Shown here in pieces: positions 33,022 to 43,599 of a stretch of 64,000 bases of DNA. Within the stretch, counting starts at the first letter, position 1; each line of letters begins with the position of its first letter. The DNA is from Paramarasmius palmivorus (Eukaryota > Basidiomycota > Agaricomycetes > Agaricales > Marasmiaceae): contig JAYKXP010000118.1 of NCBI GenBank assembly GCA_037176845.1, positions 62,001-126,000 on the forward strand. The letters are read 5' to 3'. The notes under the pieces are model-generated. The model was not told the DNA's origin. It made no database searches and worked only from the letters and a program-made list of their open reading frames with translations. The position numbers and the translations under genes were made by a program.

Positions 33022-33963
33022 TATATCGTCAAGATAAACATGTAGGAATACTCCGATGTATTCTCGGAAAATGGTATTCATCAACCGTTGAAACGTTGAA
33101 GGTGCGTTAGTATCACCTTGTTGCATTACGTGGCTCACAAAAGTGCCACTAGGTGTTGAGAATGCAGTTTTCGGTACATCCTCAGGTACTATTCGTACCT
33201 GTTCATAGGCATCTGACAGGTCAATCTTGGATCGATATTTCGCTGCCGCTACTTGCATACGGACACGGTCCTGATCTGGTAAGGGCGTAACATCCTTTAC
33301 CGTATTCTCATTTCGCTGACGGCAGTCAACGGTAGTGCGCAACTTCCCATCTTTCTTGGGGATACATAGCATTGGGGCGGCTTGAGGTACCGTAGTTGGT
33401 TCCCACCAGCTGGCTCGAATATATCGGTTGATTTTTTCTGCAAGTTGGCCCTTCAAAGAATCAGGGCACCGAGGCATATAGTAACGGTAACGTTGATCAG
33501 GGTTGATCAACGGTATAGTGTGGTTCACTATACGAAGTGGCGGGAGCTTCTCAGGTACGCCACTCATGATGTCGGCGTACTCATTAAGCCAATTTTGGCG
33601 AAGCTTATCTAGCTCTTCATCGGTAAGGGTTCCATCAACTTGAGTATTCATAGAGTTGACGGTTTCGATGATAGTTTGTTTGTTTGACTTAGGATAATCC
33701 AAGTCTGGGTGTTGAGTCCGTAAGAACTCCTCAACCAATTCGTCAATTGGCATGGGATCCCGCGCTGTAATTGCGCTATCAATCATAGCAAAGAGGTCTT
33801 CAATTTCCAGATCGTCGCCTGGGCCCAGTAATACAGGTAAGTGGCGGTTTAATGTTTCTTTTTTATTTATAGCTTCGGATTCGCCAACAGTTTCAACGTT
33901 AGCAGCTCGCGACCAGGGTGGTTCAACCACAACTGACCGAGCGTTTGCATGACTACCATGTAG
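33022..33963 (-). CDS. Gypsy pol, reverse transcriptase N-terminal part
   Basis: It is in the same frame as gag-protease, separated only by TGA at 33964-33966. The RT has PLINPDQRYRYYMPRCP, APMLCIPKKDGKLRTTVDCR, KIDLSDAYEQVRI and PSTFQRLMN, and ends at VYLDDI where the copia element is inserted. YLDD holds two catalytic aspartates. There is no separate Met close to the stop; the first is at 33930, so pol is most likely made as a gag-pol fusion by readthrough. Confidence 0.9.
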
Positions 33964-33966
33964 TCA
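33961..33966 (-). promoter_or_regulatory. Candidate stop-codon readthrough signal UGA-CUA
   Basis: The stop between protease and RT reads TGA CTA on the minus strand, and both frames are identical. UGA followed by CUA is a well-known leaky stop context in eukaryotes. Same-frame gag-pol with such a stop fits expression by readthrough instead of frameshifting. Confidence 0.55.
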
Positions 33967-36900
33967 CTTCATCTCCTGTTTAGGGGACTCTGTAGGCCTT
34001 TTATTTGCCTTAGATTTCGAAGATTTACGGTCTTCGACGACCCCATACTTTTTGGGTCGCTTTTTTACTTCGATTTCTTCACCGTCGTTGAGCTGAATAC
34101 TATCAGCCACGCGTTTTGATGCACGGCGGGCCAGTTCGGTCAGTTCCTCCCCCTCAGAAAGGGTTGGAATAACCGAATCCTTCATTTTTATAGTGTCATT
34201 ACTGAAGGCCAAGTCGATACCATGACGCCGCATAAATACGGTGCCCACCACAGCATCATAGCGGTCAATATTTGCTATGTCAAAGTAGTCACTAGAGCTA
34301 ACACGATCCTTATTTGTTAGAATCGAATAACGAGTAGTACAACCGTAAGTTATCCTCGAACGGCTTCCTTTAGTGCCCAATTGAAGTGTGACTGGGTCCT
34401 CTAGGCGGAACATCTTTAACTTTGCCAGTCGCGCAAAGTCTGGGCTAATGGCATCGGCAGTACTTCCACTGTCAAAGAGGACAAAAGCTTTGACGCCGTT
34501 AATCAAGATCCAAGCTGCGAAGCAGCGTTTCTCTGCATTGGTACGCTTTGGGCGTTTGCCTGTTTTAGGTACGTGTACAGGCTTTGGCTCTAAAGTGGCA
34601 GTTACGCCACCGTCTTCATCAATTTTCATAGTCCGGATATATTCCGGGAAATCTAAGGTGAGAGCTTCAGGTTCGTCTACCTGATAGTCTGACAGGCATG
34701 TATTGTAGCTTGAAACAGATTCCGCATCCGAATCGTCTCGAAGATGTGCAAACCGTTCACCGAGGGTATATCCCTCATAGTCGGCTTCATCCCCAGAGTC
34801 AATGTAGTCCCTCATGAAGCCGGTGCGCTCATCAGCTTCACTTTCAGTGCCGGGATCGTACTGTGAACCCTCGTATGAACTTGGAGAGTATTCCTTATCT
34901 GATTCATCCCCTGACAGGGATTCATTTTCATATCTAGACCAGATCTCCTGATCATCGGGATTTGTTTGGTCTATATTGGGTTCTCCCGAATTTTCATTTT
35001 CAGGACTTTCGATGTCGAGGATGCGACATAGACGGGTATTTCCGTCATCATCAGTCATGCGAAAAACTTGTCCAGGTCGTACATTTCCTTTTGTTCGATC
35101 TGGCTTTGCAGATGAGGGGAAACGTGGCTTAACGAACGGTTGGTTATCCTTTCGTTCGTACTTAGGCTTATCCTTTCTCTCGGATGAGCCGGGACGTACC
35201 GGATAAAACTGTGGTCGTTCGTCCTTAGGTCGTTCTGAGTGTGGTTTGACGCTATAGCGTCGGCGGTCCACAACTTGAAGTCGTCTAGGTGAGCCATCTC
35301 GGCGCCTATCACCTGTAGGGTGGCGTTTACGTTCTTTAGATCGAGAACGAGATTTCTTGCGCTTTGTACGCTCAAGATTGCGTCGAGCTTCATGGTAATA
35401 GGTAAGGGCTCGTTCGCCACGCTCTGCCTTAATGGCAGCTTCCATAATTTGGGTCAATGTAGAGTGTTCGGCCGTAATCTGGTGGATACGAGCCAAATCC
35501 TCTGCCATGCTTGACGGTAAGAGAAGCAGTAGCCGTTTGCGGAAGTTGTATGCATCCGGGGGAATAGGTAAGCTCTTAGCATATTTTTTGAGAGTATCGA
35601 ACAGTCCCTCAACTCCTCGAGAACGAGAGTATGTTATGGATTCATACTTCTCAGTAACCTTTGTTAATGATGCTTCATGAATGAAGCGACGATAAAGGCC
35701 GCTGACGACCTGCATAAAGGTCCAACGTCCTTGTAAAGGGTCATTTTTGGTGTTAATGTCTGGGATACGTTCCACGACATCGACAAACCATTGTTTAGCT
35801 GATCCTTTTAGGAATGCAGCTAGCGCGTTTGTCCGTTGCATGTCAACGGTGGTGAGTACATACGCCTTCTTTGTGGCGCTCCACCTAATATCCGGTCCGC
35901 ATAGATCAGCCGTGTTCAGCCAACGGACACTATCTCGGACAAACATGTCAAAGATAACCAAGTCGTCTTCGCCACCGTAAGGTGTAGGCTTAGCGACCGA
36001 TTGCATTAGCGTCTTTTGGATGCTACTATTTTTCTTGGTAGGCTCACAAAGAAGGTAAGCTTCAATCAATTCCTCGTAGATCTTAAACGCTGATTTCAGC
36101 ATCTCATGATCAGATTGAGGCGTTGGGTCGTATACCCACTCCTTCTTGTGATCCAGAGCGGGATCTTCGGATGGGTGTCTCATCCGTGCTCGAACATTGG
36201 CTTCGTCCGGCGTAGGGGATTTATTACGCGCATTTCTGCGTGAGTTGCTATGCGCAGATGCTCGTGCATCCGCATCATTTTCTGAGTTATTGTCCTCAGG
36301 TTCCGAGGGGTCAGATCCATGATGACTGCCACCCGGAGGGTCGTCTCCAGGTGGTCCTCCATTTCCTGGAGCATTAGGAGGTTCCTCCTCTTGTTGCCGT
36401 TCATTAGAACGAGCGTTAGCGTCGTTCCTATGACGCTTGGGTCTTATAGGACCTCGAGGAGGCTCTGTGTTTCGATGAACTGCCTTTTTGGCAGCCGGTT
36501 TTTTGGGTAGTTCCTCTTCAGGAATGGCAGTGTCATTCCTCGGTTTCTCGCGAGGACGACGGTAACGATTTGGGTCGTTACTTGAGAAAGGTTCAGGGTG
36601 CATGGTTCGAAGCCGCATTATCTCAACGTCCTCTATCGGACGAGCAATCTGACGAATTTGGGGGTGTAGATAATGATACACCATCCCGTCCCCGTCGATG
36701 TAAACATCTTGGGACTCAATGTAAGTAGTACTGTAATTCATCAGATCATAGTCTCGTAGAACTGAGAGGATATATCGACGTCGTAGTTCGTTGTGATAGG
36801 CACGAACTTGCGTCTCAGAGATATGGGATTGACTTGTATGCAAAGACGGGAGTCGATGAGATTGATTCTCATCATCTGAAACATATTGAACACTCCACGG

Positions 36901-37323
36901 TGATGGGGAGCGTTTACCCTCCGAGGAAGGCACAGTACCAGAGGTCTGTAAGGTACGGAGAGGTGCTTTACCTCGTTTGAGCGCAACTCTATTGGTCTCG
37001 TCAAAAATAGAGTTTGCGGAGATGCTACCACCAGCAAACCCGTCTCCCGAGAAGAGACTATTCGCCGAAGGCTCACGAGGGGATCTTCGAGCTGTATCTG
37101 ATGATCTTCCATCAGATTGAGGTCTACCCCTTTCATGGTTAGGGGACTTAGGAGGTTCAGGCGAGTTCGCGTTAGGTGTAGAAAAAGGTGTATTATTTTT
37201 TGTAAAGGTAGATCCGACATTTGAGCCTGGGGCTCTGGGTAGTCTAGATGAAGTCTGAGTATTGTTAGGCGTTGATGACGACGCCGTAGCTTGGGTACGT
37301 TGGGTATAAGTAGCCGTAGCCAT
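33964..37323 (-). CDS. Gypsy gag-protease polyprotein
   Basis: 1,119 aa. The first 350 residues are disordered, Ser/Pro/Arg-rich. A gag capsid-like region lies around residues 390-650 (DLVIFDMFVRDSVRWL, FLKGSAKQWFVDVVERI, then LYRRFIHEASLT). A very basic segment follows (KRKKSRSRSKERKRH). The retropepsin has AAWILINGVKAFVLFDSGS with the active-site DSG and YDAVVGTVFMRRHGIDL near the C terminus. No CCHC knuckle was seen; the Arg-rich segment may replace it for RNA binding. It ends PKQEMK before a TGA followed by CTA, in frame with pol. Confidence 0.88.
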   Translation of the reverse strand: MATATYTQRTQATASSSTPNNTQTSSRLPRAPGSNVGSTFTKNNTPFSTPNANSPEPPKSPNHERGRPQSDGRSSDTARRSPREPSANSLFSGDGFAGGSISANSIFDETNRVALKRGKAPLRTLQTSGTVPSSEGKRSPSPWSVQYVSDDENQSHRLPSLHTSQSHISETQVRAYHNELRRRYILSVLRDYDLMNYSTTYIESQDVYIDGDGMVYHYLHPQIRQIARPIEDVEIMRLRTMHPEPFSSNDPNRYRRPREKPRNDTAIPEEELPKKPAAKKAVHRNTEPPRGPIRPKRHRNDANARSNERQQEEEPPNAPGNGGPPGDDPPGGSHHGSDPSEPEDNNSENDADARASAHSNSRRNARNKSPTPDEANVRARMRHPSEDPALDHKKEWVYDPTPQSDHEMLKSAFKIYEELIEAYLLCEPTKKNSSIQKTLMQSVAKPTPYGGEDDLVIFDMFVRDSVRWLNTADLCGPDIRWSATKKAYVLTTVDMQRTNALAAFLKGSAKQWFVDVVERIPDINTKNDPLQGRWTFMQVVSGLYRRFIHEASLTKVTEKYESITYSRSRGVEGLFDTLKKYAKSLPIPPDAYNFRKRLLLLLPSSMAEDLARIHQITAEHSTLTQIMEAAIKAERGERALTYYHEARRNLERTKRKKSRSRSKERKRHPTGDRRRDGSPRRLQVVDRRRYSVKPHSERPKDERPQFYPVRPGSSERKDKPKYERKDNQPFVKPRFPSSAKPDRTKGNVRPGQVFRMTDDDGNTRLCRILDIESPENENSGEPNIDQTNPDDQEIWSRYENESLSGDESDKEYSPSSYEGSQYDPGTESEADERTGFMRDYIDSGDEADYEGYTLGERFAHLRDDSDAESVSSYNTCLSDYQVDEPEALTLDFPEYIRTMKIDEDGGVTATLEPKPVHVPKTGKRPKRTNAEKRCFAAWILINGVKAFVLFDSGSTADAISPDFARLAKLKMFRLEDPVTLQLGTKGSRSRITYGCTTRYSILTNKDRVSSSDYFDIANIDRYDAVVGTVFMRRHGIDLAFSNDTIKMKDSVIPTLSEGEELTELARRASKRVADSIQLNDGEEIEVKKRPKKYGVVEDRKSSKSKANKRPTESPKQEMK

Positions 37324-37556
37324 GTCTAGGGACAGGCTTCGGGTAGCGAATGGTGAAGGGGAAAGTGTGTGATACGGTAGTTCCTCGGAAGTCTTGGTGA
37401 CTTGCTTTGAGGTTTTTCGGGTGTGTTGAGTCTTCGTGGTGGTGGTAGGTCAAGGTAGGATGGGTAGGAAAGGTAATATAGTGATTCGGCGGTAATGGAA
37501 AATTTTCACGGGTTGCGTAGAGTGCTTTTGGAGCAATAGCTGAGGTTAAAAAAATG

Positions 37557-37763
37557 TGTAACGCGGTAGTCGCGATAATAGAGCTCTCGTATCACCTTCG
37601 GGCCTCGACGTAACCAGACAGGGCTTTATAATTGCACCTGAGTACTCTACGACAAGGCGGTGAAGGTAATGGTAAAAGAGAAAGCTACGGAATATTCTAG
37701 GTACGCGGGATTATATATGTCCGGGCTGTGAAGTAACTACTAAATATGGAACGCGCCGTTACA
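37557..37763 (-). repeat. 5' LTR of gypsy element
   Basis: 207 bp, identical by eye to 21225-21431. The CATTG duplication is at 37764-37768. Confidence 0.9.
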
Positions 37764-38420
37764 CATTGAGATCAATCGTGTTGTTCACAAACTGCCACCC
37801 GCCACGATAGCGAAAAATAACGACGAGCGCCATAACTACGCAAGCTAGTCAGTGTGATGAGCTACAAGCCAGGGAAGTCACATCTCACTGTGGTTGATCG
37901 AACACATGGAACCTGAGAGAATGACAGGCCATCGCCTCCCGCCCCATACTACATAACATCGCCAAAGCTTGATATTGATCAGGCCAGAGCTGGTCATGCT
38001 CAAAATCCTGCACTTGCCAACATGATGTCCCCTACAAAACTAATTGTTTATAACCAGATTAGCGGTGATCTAATTTCGACAATGAATATGTCGTACTTTG
38101 CGACAAACAAGATACTTGTGCGGATGATACTTTTCCTATTATCTTCATCAGCAATCATTTGATCGAGAAGATGAGTCACACACGTAAATGTAGCCATATT
38201 CCTTGAAAAGTTCCCTGGTAACAAGAAGCTACTTCCAGTGACCTTGAGTGCTGCACCGTTGATGATAACAGTAATCGTCGCCAAAGCGAAGAGCAGAACT
38301 ACAAGAAGGATCTGAACTTGATACCTTTTCTCCTGGCGCTTGATGAGGATATAGGTGCATTGTGTAAACAATACTACATGAACACCTGAAGGATCGCACT
38401 TGTCAGTGGTTCCTGTCATA
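37764..38420 (-). pseudogene. 5' half of the split 7TM-type gene
   Basis: Exon 38184-38385 encodes GVHVVLFTQCTYILIKRQEK and a second helix (ILLVVLLFALATITVIINGA). Exon 38097-38135 encodes KSIIRTSILFVAK and a later exon LWRCYVVWGGRRWPVILS. The exon next to the insertion encodes CVVMALVVIFRYRGGWQFVNNTIDL and is continued at 21,198. Order and splice pattern parallel the gene at 49,080. The first exon with the start is not identified, probably between 38,400 and 38,560. Confidence 0.65.
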
Positions 38421-38559
38421 TAGCAATCGTCGATTTGTGGGTACCGTATAGCACTCCACCTACCTGATGTAGATATTGGTTGTGTTTGTAGTGAGCAAAT
38501 GAATGTTTACGCACATAGGTCGCGGCGGCCAAAGCTACTAGTGGATCCAAGCCGTCTGA

Positions 38560-39190
38560 GGGCATTGATGTGCTGCGTTTGTCGGGATGAAGGGTATCGG
38601 CGAGAAATAGTAACGAGATGGTCAGGGAATCAACGCAATGAACACGAAGGATGACGAAGGATCTCTATGTGAACGGGCCCGAGGATATCGAGGAGCAGTG
38701 ATGGGTAAAGTATGCGCGACAGGGCCACACGGAAAGTTACTGTAAAGACCCATTCAAAAGCAAAATCTACTGAACAAACACACCGCCTCATTCCATGCTT
38801 CCTACAAGATGTCGATCCGATAACAACGGTATCCTGGTCTCACGAGGGCACTACATGTAGCCACGATTGTGATCACAATGACCGCGAAAGGTCAAGGAAT
38901 CAACGGAACAAGAAAAGTTAATGAAAAAGCTGATGTAACCTGGATGAAGGTTTGTTGATCGCTACAGACGCGGAACTCGTGGTACTCTATCGTAACAATA
39001 TAGGGAAGCCATCGCTCTCTACGGAAGAGCTATCACTCCGAGTTATCCATATCAGCTATCCTTCCGAATCACAATCTATTACAAATGGACGTTGATGAAA
39101 GAGAAGCACTTTGGTTGAACAGCATCTTATCCCAAGATGCCAGAGATCCCTGATCTGAGTATAGGCTATCTCCTCCTTTACCACGAAAAC
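38560..39190. other. Intergenic
   Basis: I see no supported gene or repeat here. Confidence 0.3.
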
Positions 39191-40075
39191 CTCTGCCATC
39201 TGAGGATCCGGCAGTCCCATGTGTAGAACATGCCATTGTTGGTGGGATGACATCAATCTTGCACTGAACAATATTTTGGGCTATTTATACCTAAAAACAG
39301 CCTCAACTTCATGCCGGCAATCACAAGCGGCAGGGTGTGTGATTTCCCACTCCGGAGGCACAAAGATGGCACCAAGAGTTTAGCTGACGGCCTCTCGCCT
39401 GTCATCAACAGGAAGATCAAGTTTTGATGTAAAGCGAGAGATTGGTTCCGACCATCCAATCAGGAGTATAGGCCATGAAGATTTAGTTGATCACTCTCTT
39501 GAAACTTGTTGGATCTTTTCTAATGAGACTGTATTCTTCGATGTGAATTTCTGTGACTTCATGGCTTCGAAAATATGTACGCGACTGAAAGTGCTTCGGC
39601 TTCGACGGTGGAACTTTGGGGCTGACCAAAAATTTTCTTCTTCAACAAATTTGATAACGATCCGATAACAGTGGAGCTTCGACGACAAAGTGAAGATGTC
39701 CGCATCTGAGGATCCGCAAGTTCTATGAGTAAATTATGCCATTGTTAGTGGGGGTGGCATCAATCTTGCACTGTTTTGAACAATATTTTGGGCTGTTTAT
39801 GCCCAAAAACAGCCTCAAAAGGCCGAAAATCACAAGCGGCAGGCTATGTGCTTTCCCATTCTGGAGGCACAAAGACTCTGGGAATTTAGCCGACCAGTGA
39901 CCGCCGACCGCCTGTCATCACCAGGAAGATCACCAGGAAGATCAAGTTTCGATACTAAAGTGATAGATCGGTTCCAACCATCCAATCACGAGTATGGCGT
40001 AGGCCATGCGGTCTCCAAAGGTAAAAAAAGCTTGCTCTTTGGCTATAGTATTTAGTTGATCACGTCGTTGAAACA
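39190..40075. repeat. Tandem direct repeat of about 330 bp
   Basis: About 39,200-39,510 and 39,705-40,080 are diverged direct copies: both contain GACATCAATCTTGCACTG-like, CAATATTTTGGGCT and ATCACAAGCGGCAGG sequence and end near TAGTTGATCAC. The minus strand can encode short ordinary peptides only. Confidence 0.6.
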
Positions 40076-40720
40076 AAATCATAACTTCACTGGTCAGTCC
40101 ATAAAGCACGGAGACTCGCCCGACCGAGGGCCTTGTACCATCATACCCTGTTTCTTCAGAATCTTCTCGATCGTTCGGAGCTAAAGTTACGCCACGAAAA
40201 CACAAAAAGTTTTGTCAAATTCAATTGGCACGATGCTGGCAAAATCATGGGTGTCTGACGACCTGGACAACTGTCAACGGGAAGCGAGTTCAAACAACCA
40301 CCGACCCAGAGCCATTCCTAATAGTAATAGACCCTGGGGATCAGGACATCGCGCCTGGGGGAGTAATGGCCCTGGCGAAGAGTGGAGTACGTCATGCGTG
40401 TTGAAGCGCTATTTTGCTAAAACTAATATTCACCCAACAGAAAGTCCACCATCATCCATAATCGATATATCATCTTGTATGCCCAACTTTCATATTCTGC
40501 GGATCATGAATCTCACCTGCTTAAAGCCACTCAAACACAAACGTTTTTGAGTAGTATGAGCACTCCATCCGCAACAACGCTCAACGTGCCAAGTACCACC
40601 TCGGACTCAACACCGCTCTCTACTAGTAGACATACCTCCGATACCACAAGCGTCATTCTGTCACCAACTTCTAGGTTAGAATAACAACTCCCACATTTCG
40701 CTGCACCTCGACTTACGCAG

Positions 40721-41190
40721 AGTTCAACAGCCCAACTACAGATAACACCAGTACTACATCAAAGAAGCAGTCTGTGCCTGTGATTGTTGGTGCGACGGTT
40801 GGCTCCATTGTTCTGATTTCTGTCGTGGTCTCACTCCTTATATATCGGGCGAAGCGCCTGAAGAGATTAGAGAATGTTCATCAGCCCGAGATTCCTATAT
40901 CACCTTATCCCCTCACTATGCCATTTGGTAAAAAAACACGCGACAGAGATAAACAGCGGCGTCTTGGATCAGCGGAAGATATCAACTCCGAGACACAACA
41001 CGAGCCTGAAACGATGATCCCAGAAGGACATAGAAGCCCCATTCCATTGATTCCGGAGCCCCAGCCATTAGCCCGGGAAGGAAGATTTCGCCAACACCTG
41101 GATAGCGGCTGGAGGCCCCTAGTTGTGCCTGTAGTATCTGGGACGAGTAATGTCATCGATATTCCCCCACAATACGAGAATGCGCTGTAA
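40721..41190 (+). CDS. 3' exon of PPxY-tailed membrane protein (intact counterpart of 16,853 copy)
   Basis: The exon begins after ACTTACGCAG with a Thr/Ser stalk, then QSVPVIVGATVGSIVLISVV as membrane helix, YRAKRLKRLE stop-transfer, ISPYPLTMPF, and a tail ending LDSGWRP and DIPPQYENAL. So DSGWRP and PPxY are kept. An upstream Ser/Thr-rich exon (about 40,556-40,624, MSTPSATTLNVPST) plausibly joins through a GTAGAC donor, since phases agree there and in the duplicate. The signal peptide and extracellular exons were not found. The gene may thus be 5' truncated. Confidence 0.5.
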
Positions 41191-41525
41191 TATTCGAGTA
41201 AATAGACACTCGAGGAGATAATTGTACAGTCTAAAAAGTGCCCATTCTGGTGCTCAAGGAGTGTTACAGAGCGGGTGGCAGGTTGAAAAACGTGACAAAT
41301 GAGATATGTCATCGAACAGCGGAGAGAACGAAGATGCATGGCTGGGAAAAAGAATTCTTGTACAAGAACAAGGGGTGAACAGGAGAGGGGCTAACATCGA
41401 CCTGAACGTTACAAATTGGTATGGATTCATAATGCATGGCATACAGAGCTTGAAGCATAGAAAATATCAGTTAACAGCTAATCATCATCGGGTTCCGGCC
41501 CAATGGAAATCATTCATCGAGTTCC
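41191..41525. other. Intergenic 3' flank
   Basis: No supported gene. Confidence 0.3.
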
Positions 41526-42661
41526 TCAGCTCGGCTCCGCAAGAATCGCTGACAATGTCAAATCCGTCTTGTAAAGTTCAGGGTCATATGAAACATACGG
41601 TGCCTTTTGAGTCGTTTTTTCCTCGAGTTCCTCAAGAGTCTTTGCATGATATATCCGTGGTACTGGTCGTTTATACCGCGACGACCGGGCGGTCTTAACG
41701 ACGAGGGAAGGATCTAGAGCAAGTGGCGGATATATAACAATCATGAGCTTGACTATATATAATGAGTGGACTGACCTTGAATGAGCTCCTCACGGGAATG
41801 ACTCGGAACAGTCTCCACTGTGGCTTCCATGACCTTTTCTGCGGCATTGTTCTCATTTGGATTGGGAAAATTGTCCTTCGAAGACGAAGGTGAAGAATCT
41901 ATCAATACTCCCTATCAACTTACCATCTGCGTTATAGCCCTCTCGACTCACCATGCGAGCCCAAAAATGACAAGCTTGACGAAGTGATGTGGACATCATG
42001 ACTCGGGCAAGGAACATTCGACGTCAATGTCTCCCCAGCCATAATATTCTCCAATTCCTTCTGCATCTTGTCTCTTACCAGGGAATGACGAGCATCAATG
42101 ACAGCTATGATCATCGGCGCTAACAGCACCAGTTCTGGATAGAGAAGAACTATGATAACCAGCTCAGGTTTTTGCAGCGGCTGAAAGGCGATATTGAAAA
42201 TTCCGAGAAGACGCGCCAGTTGCTGTTTTATGTATCGAGTGACTGGACGATCGAGTGAGTGAAATGTAACGTATGAAGATCATTCAAAATGTACATGCCT
42301 TCGTACATCAACCCTGATGCTTTTAACATCTTCTCTTCTACCAGGGAACAAGTAGTGTTGACAATGGCGATGATTATCTGCAACAAGAGCACCAATTCCG
42401 GATAGAGAATAACCACGATAACCAGTTCGGGTTCTTGCAGAAGATGAAGAGAAACGTTGAAAATGCCGAGAAGTGCAATTTGGCGTGGCATATCTCAAGT
42501 GACTGGATGGTTGAGTGAGCGAATTGTAGGGTAAGAAAGTCAGAAGCACACGTACCTTTATATACCCCGGACCCAAGGCCTCTTGTTCGGTAGATGAATA
42601 GATTAGGCCAAACTAAACGGCCACTCGCGACAAAGGGCGGCTGGACAATGCATACATGCAA
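41526..42661 (-). pseudogene. Membrane-protein gene relic with tandemly duplicated exon
   Basis: Two adjacent copies (about 42,340-42,560 and 42,115-42,300) each encode LLGIFN(V/I) followed by (E/K)PELVI(V/I)V and YPELVLL and a third hydrophobic run. Each is preceded by a similar CACTCACTC...CCAGTCACTTGAGAT/CCAGTCACTCGATAC intron end. Downstream 41526-41744 has ALDPSLVVKTARSSRYKRP and ELEEKTTQKAPYVSYDPE, which looks like a cytosolic tail. I do not recognise the family, though the layout resembles the gene at 44309-44895. Stops between the pieces leave the joins open. Confidence 0.35.
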
Positions 42662-43599
42662 ACAAATAGATCAGAATGGTATAGACTAGATTCGTCTTGA
42701 GCAAGAGCATACTTGCGAATACTTCAAACATCTTTGAACCACTTCATCGTCCCGGAGCACGCAAAGGAGACTAGTAGGGTGGCACCCAGTGAACTGTATG
42801 AATATGGGTTGATTTGCCTCATCAGCATGGTCTAATCTGAACGGAATTCAAAGCCTGACGAATGACCGTTGAATGAATTGTTCGTCGCAGCTATCGGGAT
42901 ACCTACCTATGCGTGAACGAGTGTGTTTGGACTACTGATGCGGAATGGAAGTGGCACGCACCACTCACTCTGTATACGACGAAAAGGGATTCGGAAACAA
43001 CTGAATACTTGATCGAGCTTTGAGTACCATGTCAAGGGGTGAAATAGCTCTCTAGACGATATCTCTAGGTATAGGTAGCTTGGAGCCTTAGTTCACCTGC
43101 GACCTGGACACGAGGTTGAATTCAAGTTTATAACGACGTATGCACAAGTTCTGGGGTAGAATCAGACTAAAGAAGGTAAGGAAATGGGCTTGTTTATATA
43201 GTGATAGTCCGGGTAAACGATTAATGGGAGACCGGAAATTATAAGGGATGCATAAATGTTGAGAAACTAGCGTAGGTGTTACAAGGGGTTGGCATCCCGT
43301 ACCGCCTAGCGGGGGTGGAGTGGTTGATAGTGATGAAGGTGACAGAAGAACGGAATGCTGGGAGTGCTCGTTCCTAGAACTAAAAAGACGTTTGTACGAG
43401 CGAGAAAGGTTAAACTTCTTCCAAAGTCTTATGTGTTCAGCGAAGTTTGAAGGGGCTAGAGCTAAACAGATCCACAAAGATTGGTATTCGGAGGTTCCGT
43501 ACCAGCGTTTCCATGCCAAGGTGAGCTTCTGTGGCTGACCCATGCCTCGACGCTTGGTGGGGAGCTTATGACTCCAAGGTTTCCCAGTTACACGTCCTA
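42662..43599. other. Intergenic
   Basis: Nothing supported. The 151-codon minus-strand frame at 43088-43543 has no recognisable motif and no paralog here. Confidence 0.3.

Larger units (their letters stand above)
21199..37763 (-). mobile_element. Ty3/gypsy LTR retrotransposon with two nested insertions
   Basis: The element is read on the minus strand: 5' LTR 37557-37763, gag-protease, pol, an extra ORF, a polypurine tract just inside the 3' LTR (GGTGGGGGAGGA, 21432-21443) and 3' LTR 21199-21431. CATTG flanks it on both sides. Total span is 16,565 bp; without the nested Tc1-type (3,158 bp with TA) and copia-type (3,259 bp with TATAT) insertions it is about 10.15 kb. Gene order RT-RNase H-integrase is that of Ty3/gypsy. 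The LTRs are identical by eye, so insertion was recent. No standard initiator-tRNA primer site was seen after the 5' LTR. Confidence 0.9.

Noticed and set aside
43088..43543. 151-codon minus-strand frame
   Set aside because: No repeats, domains, splice partners or paralogs; composition is that of chance frames in this DNA.
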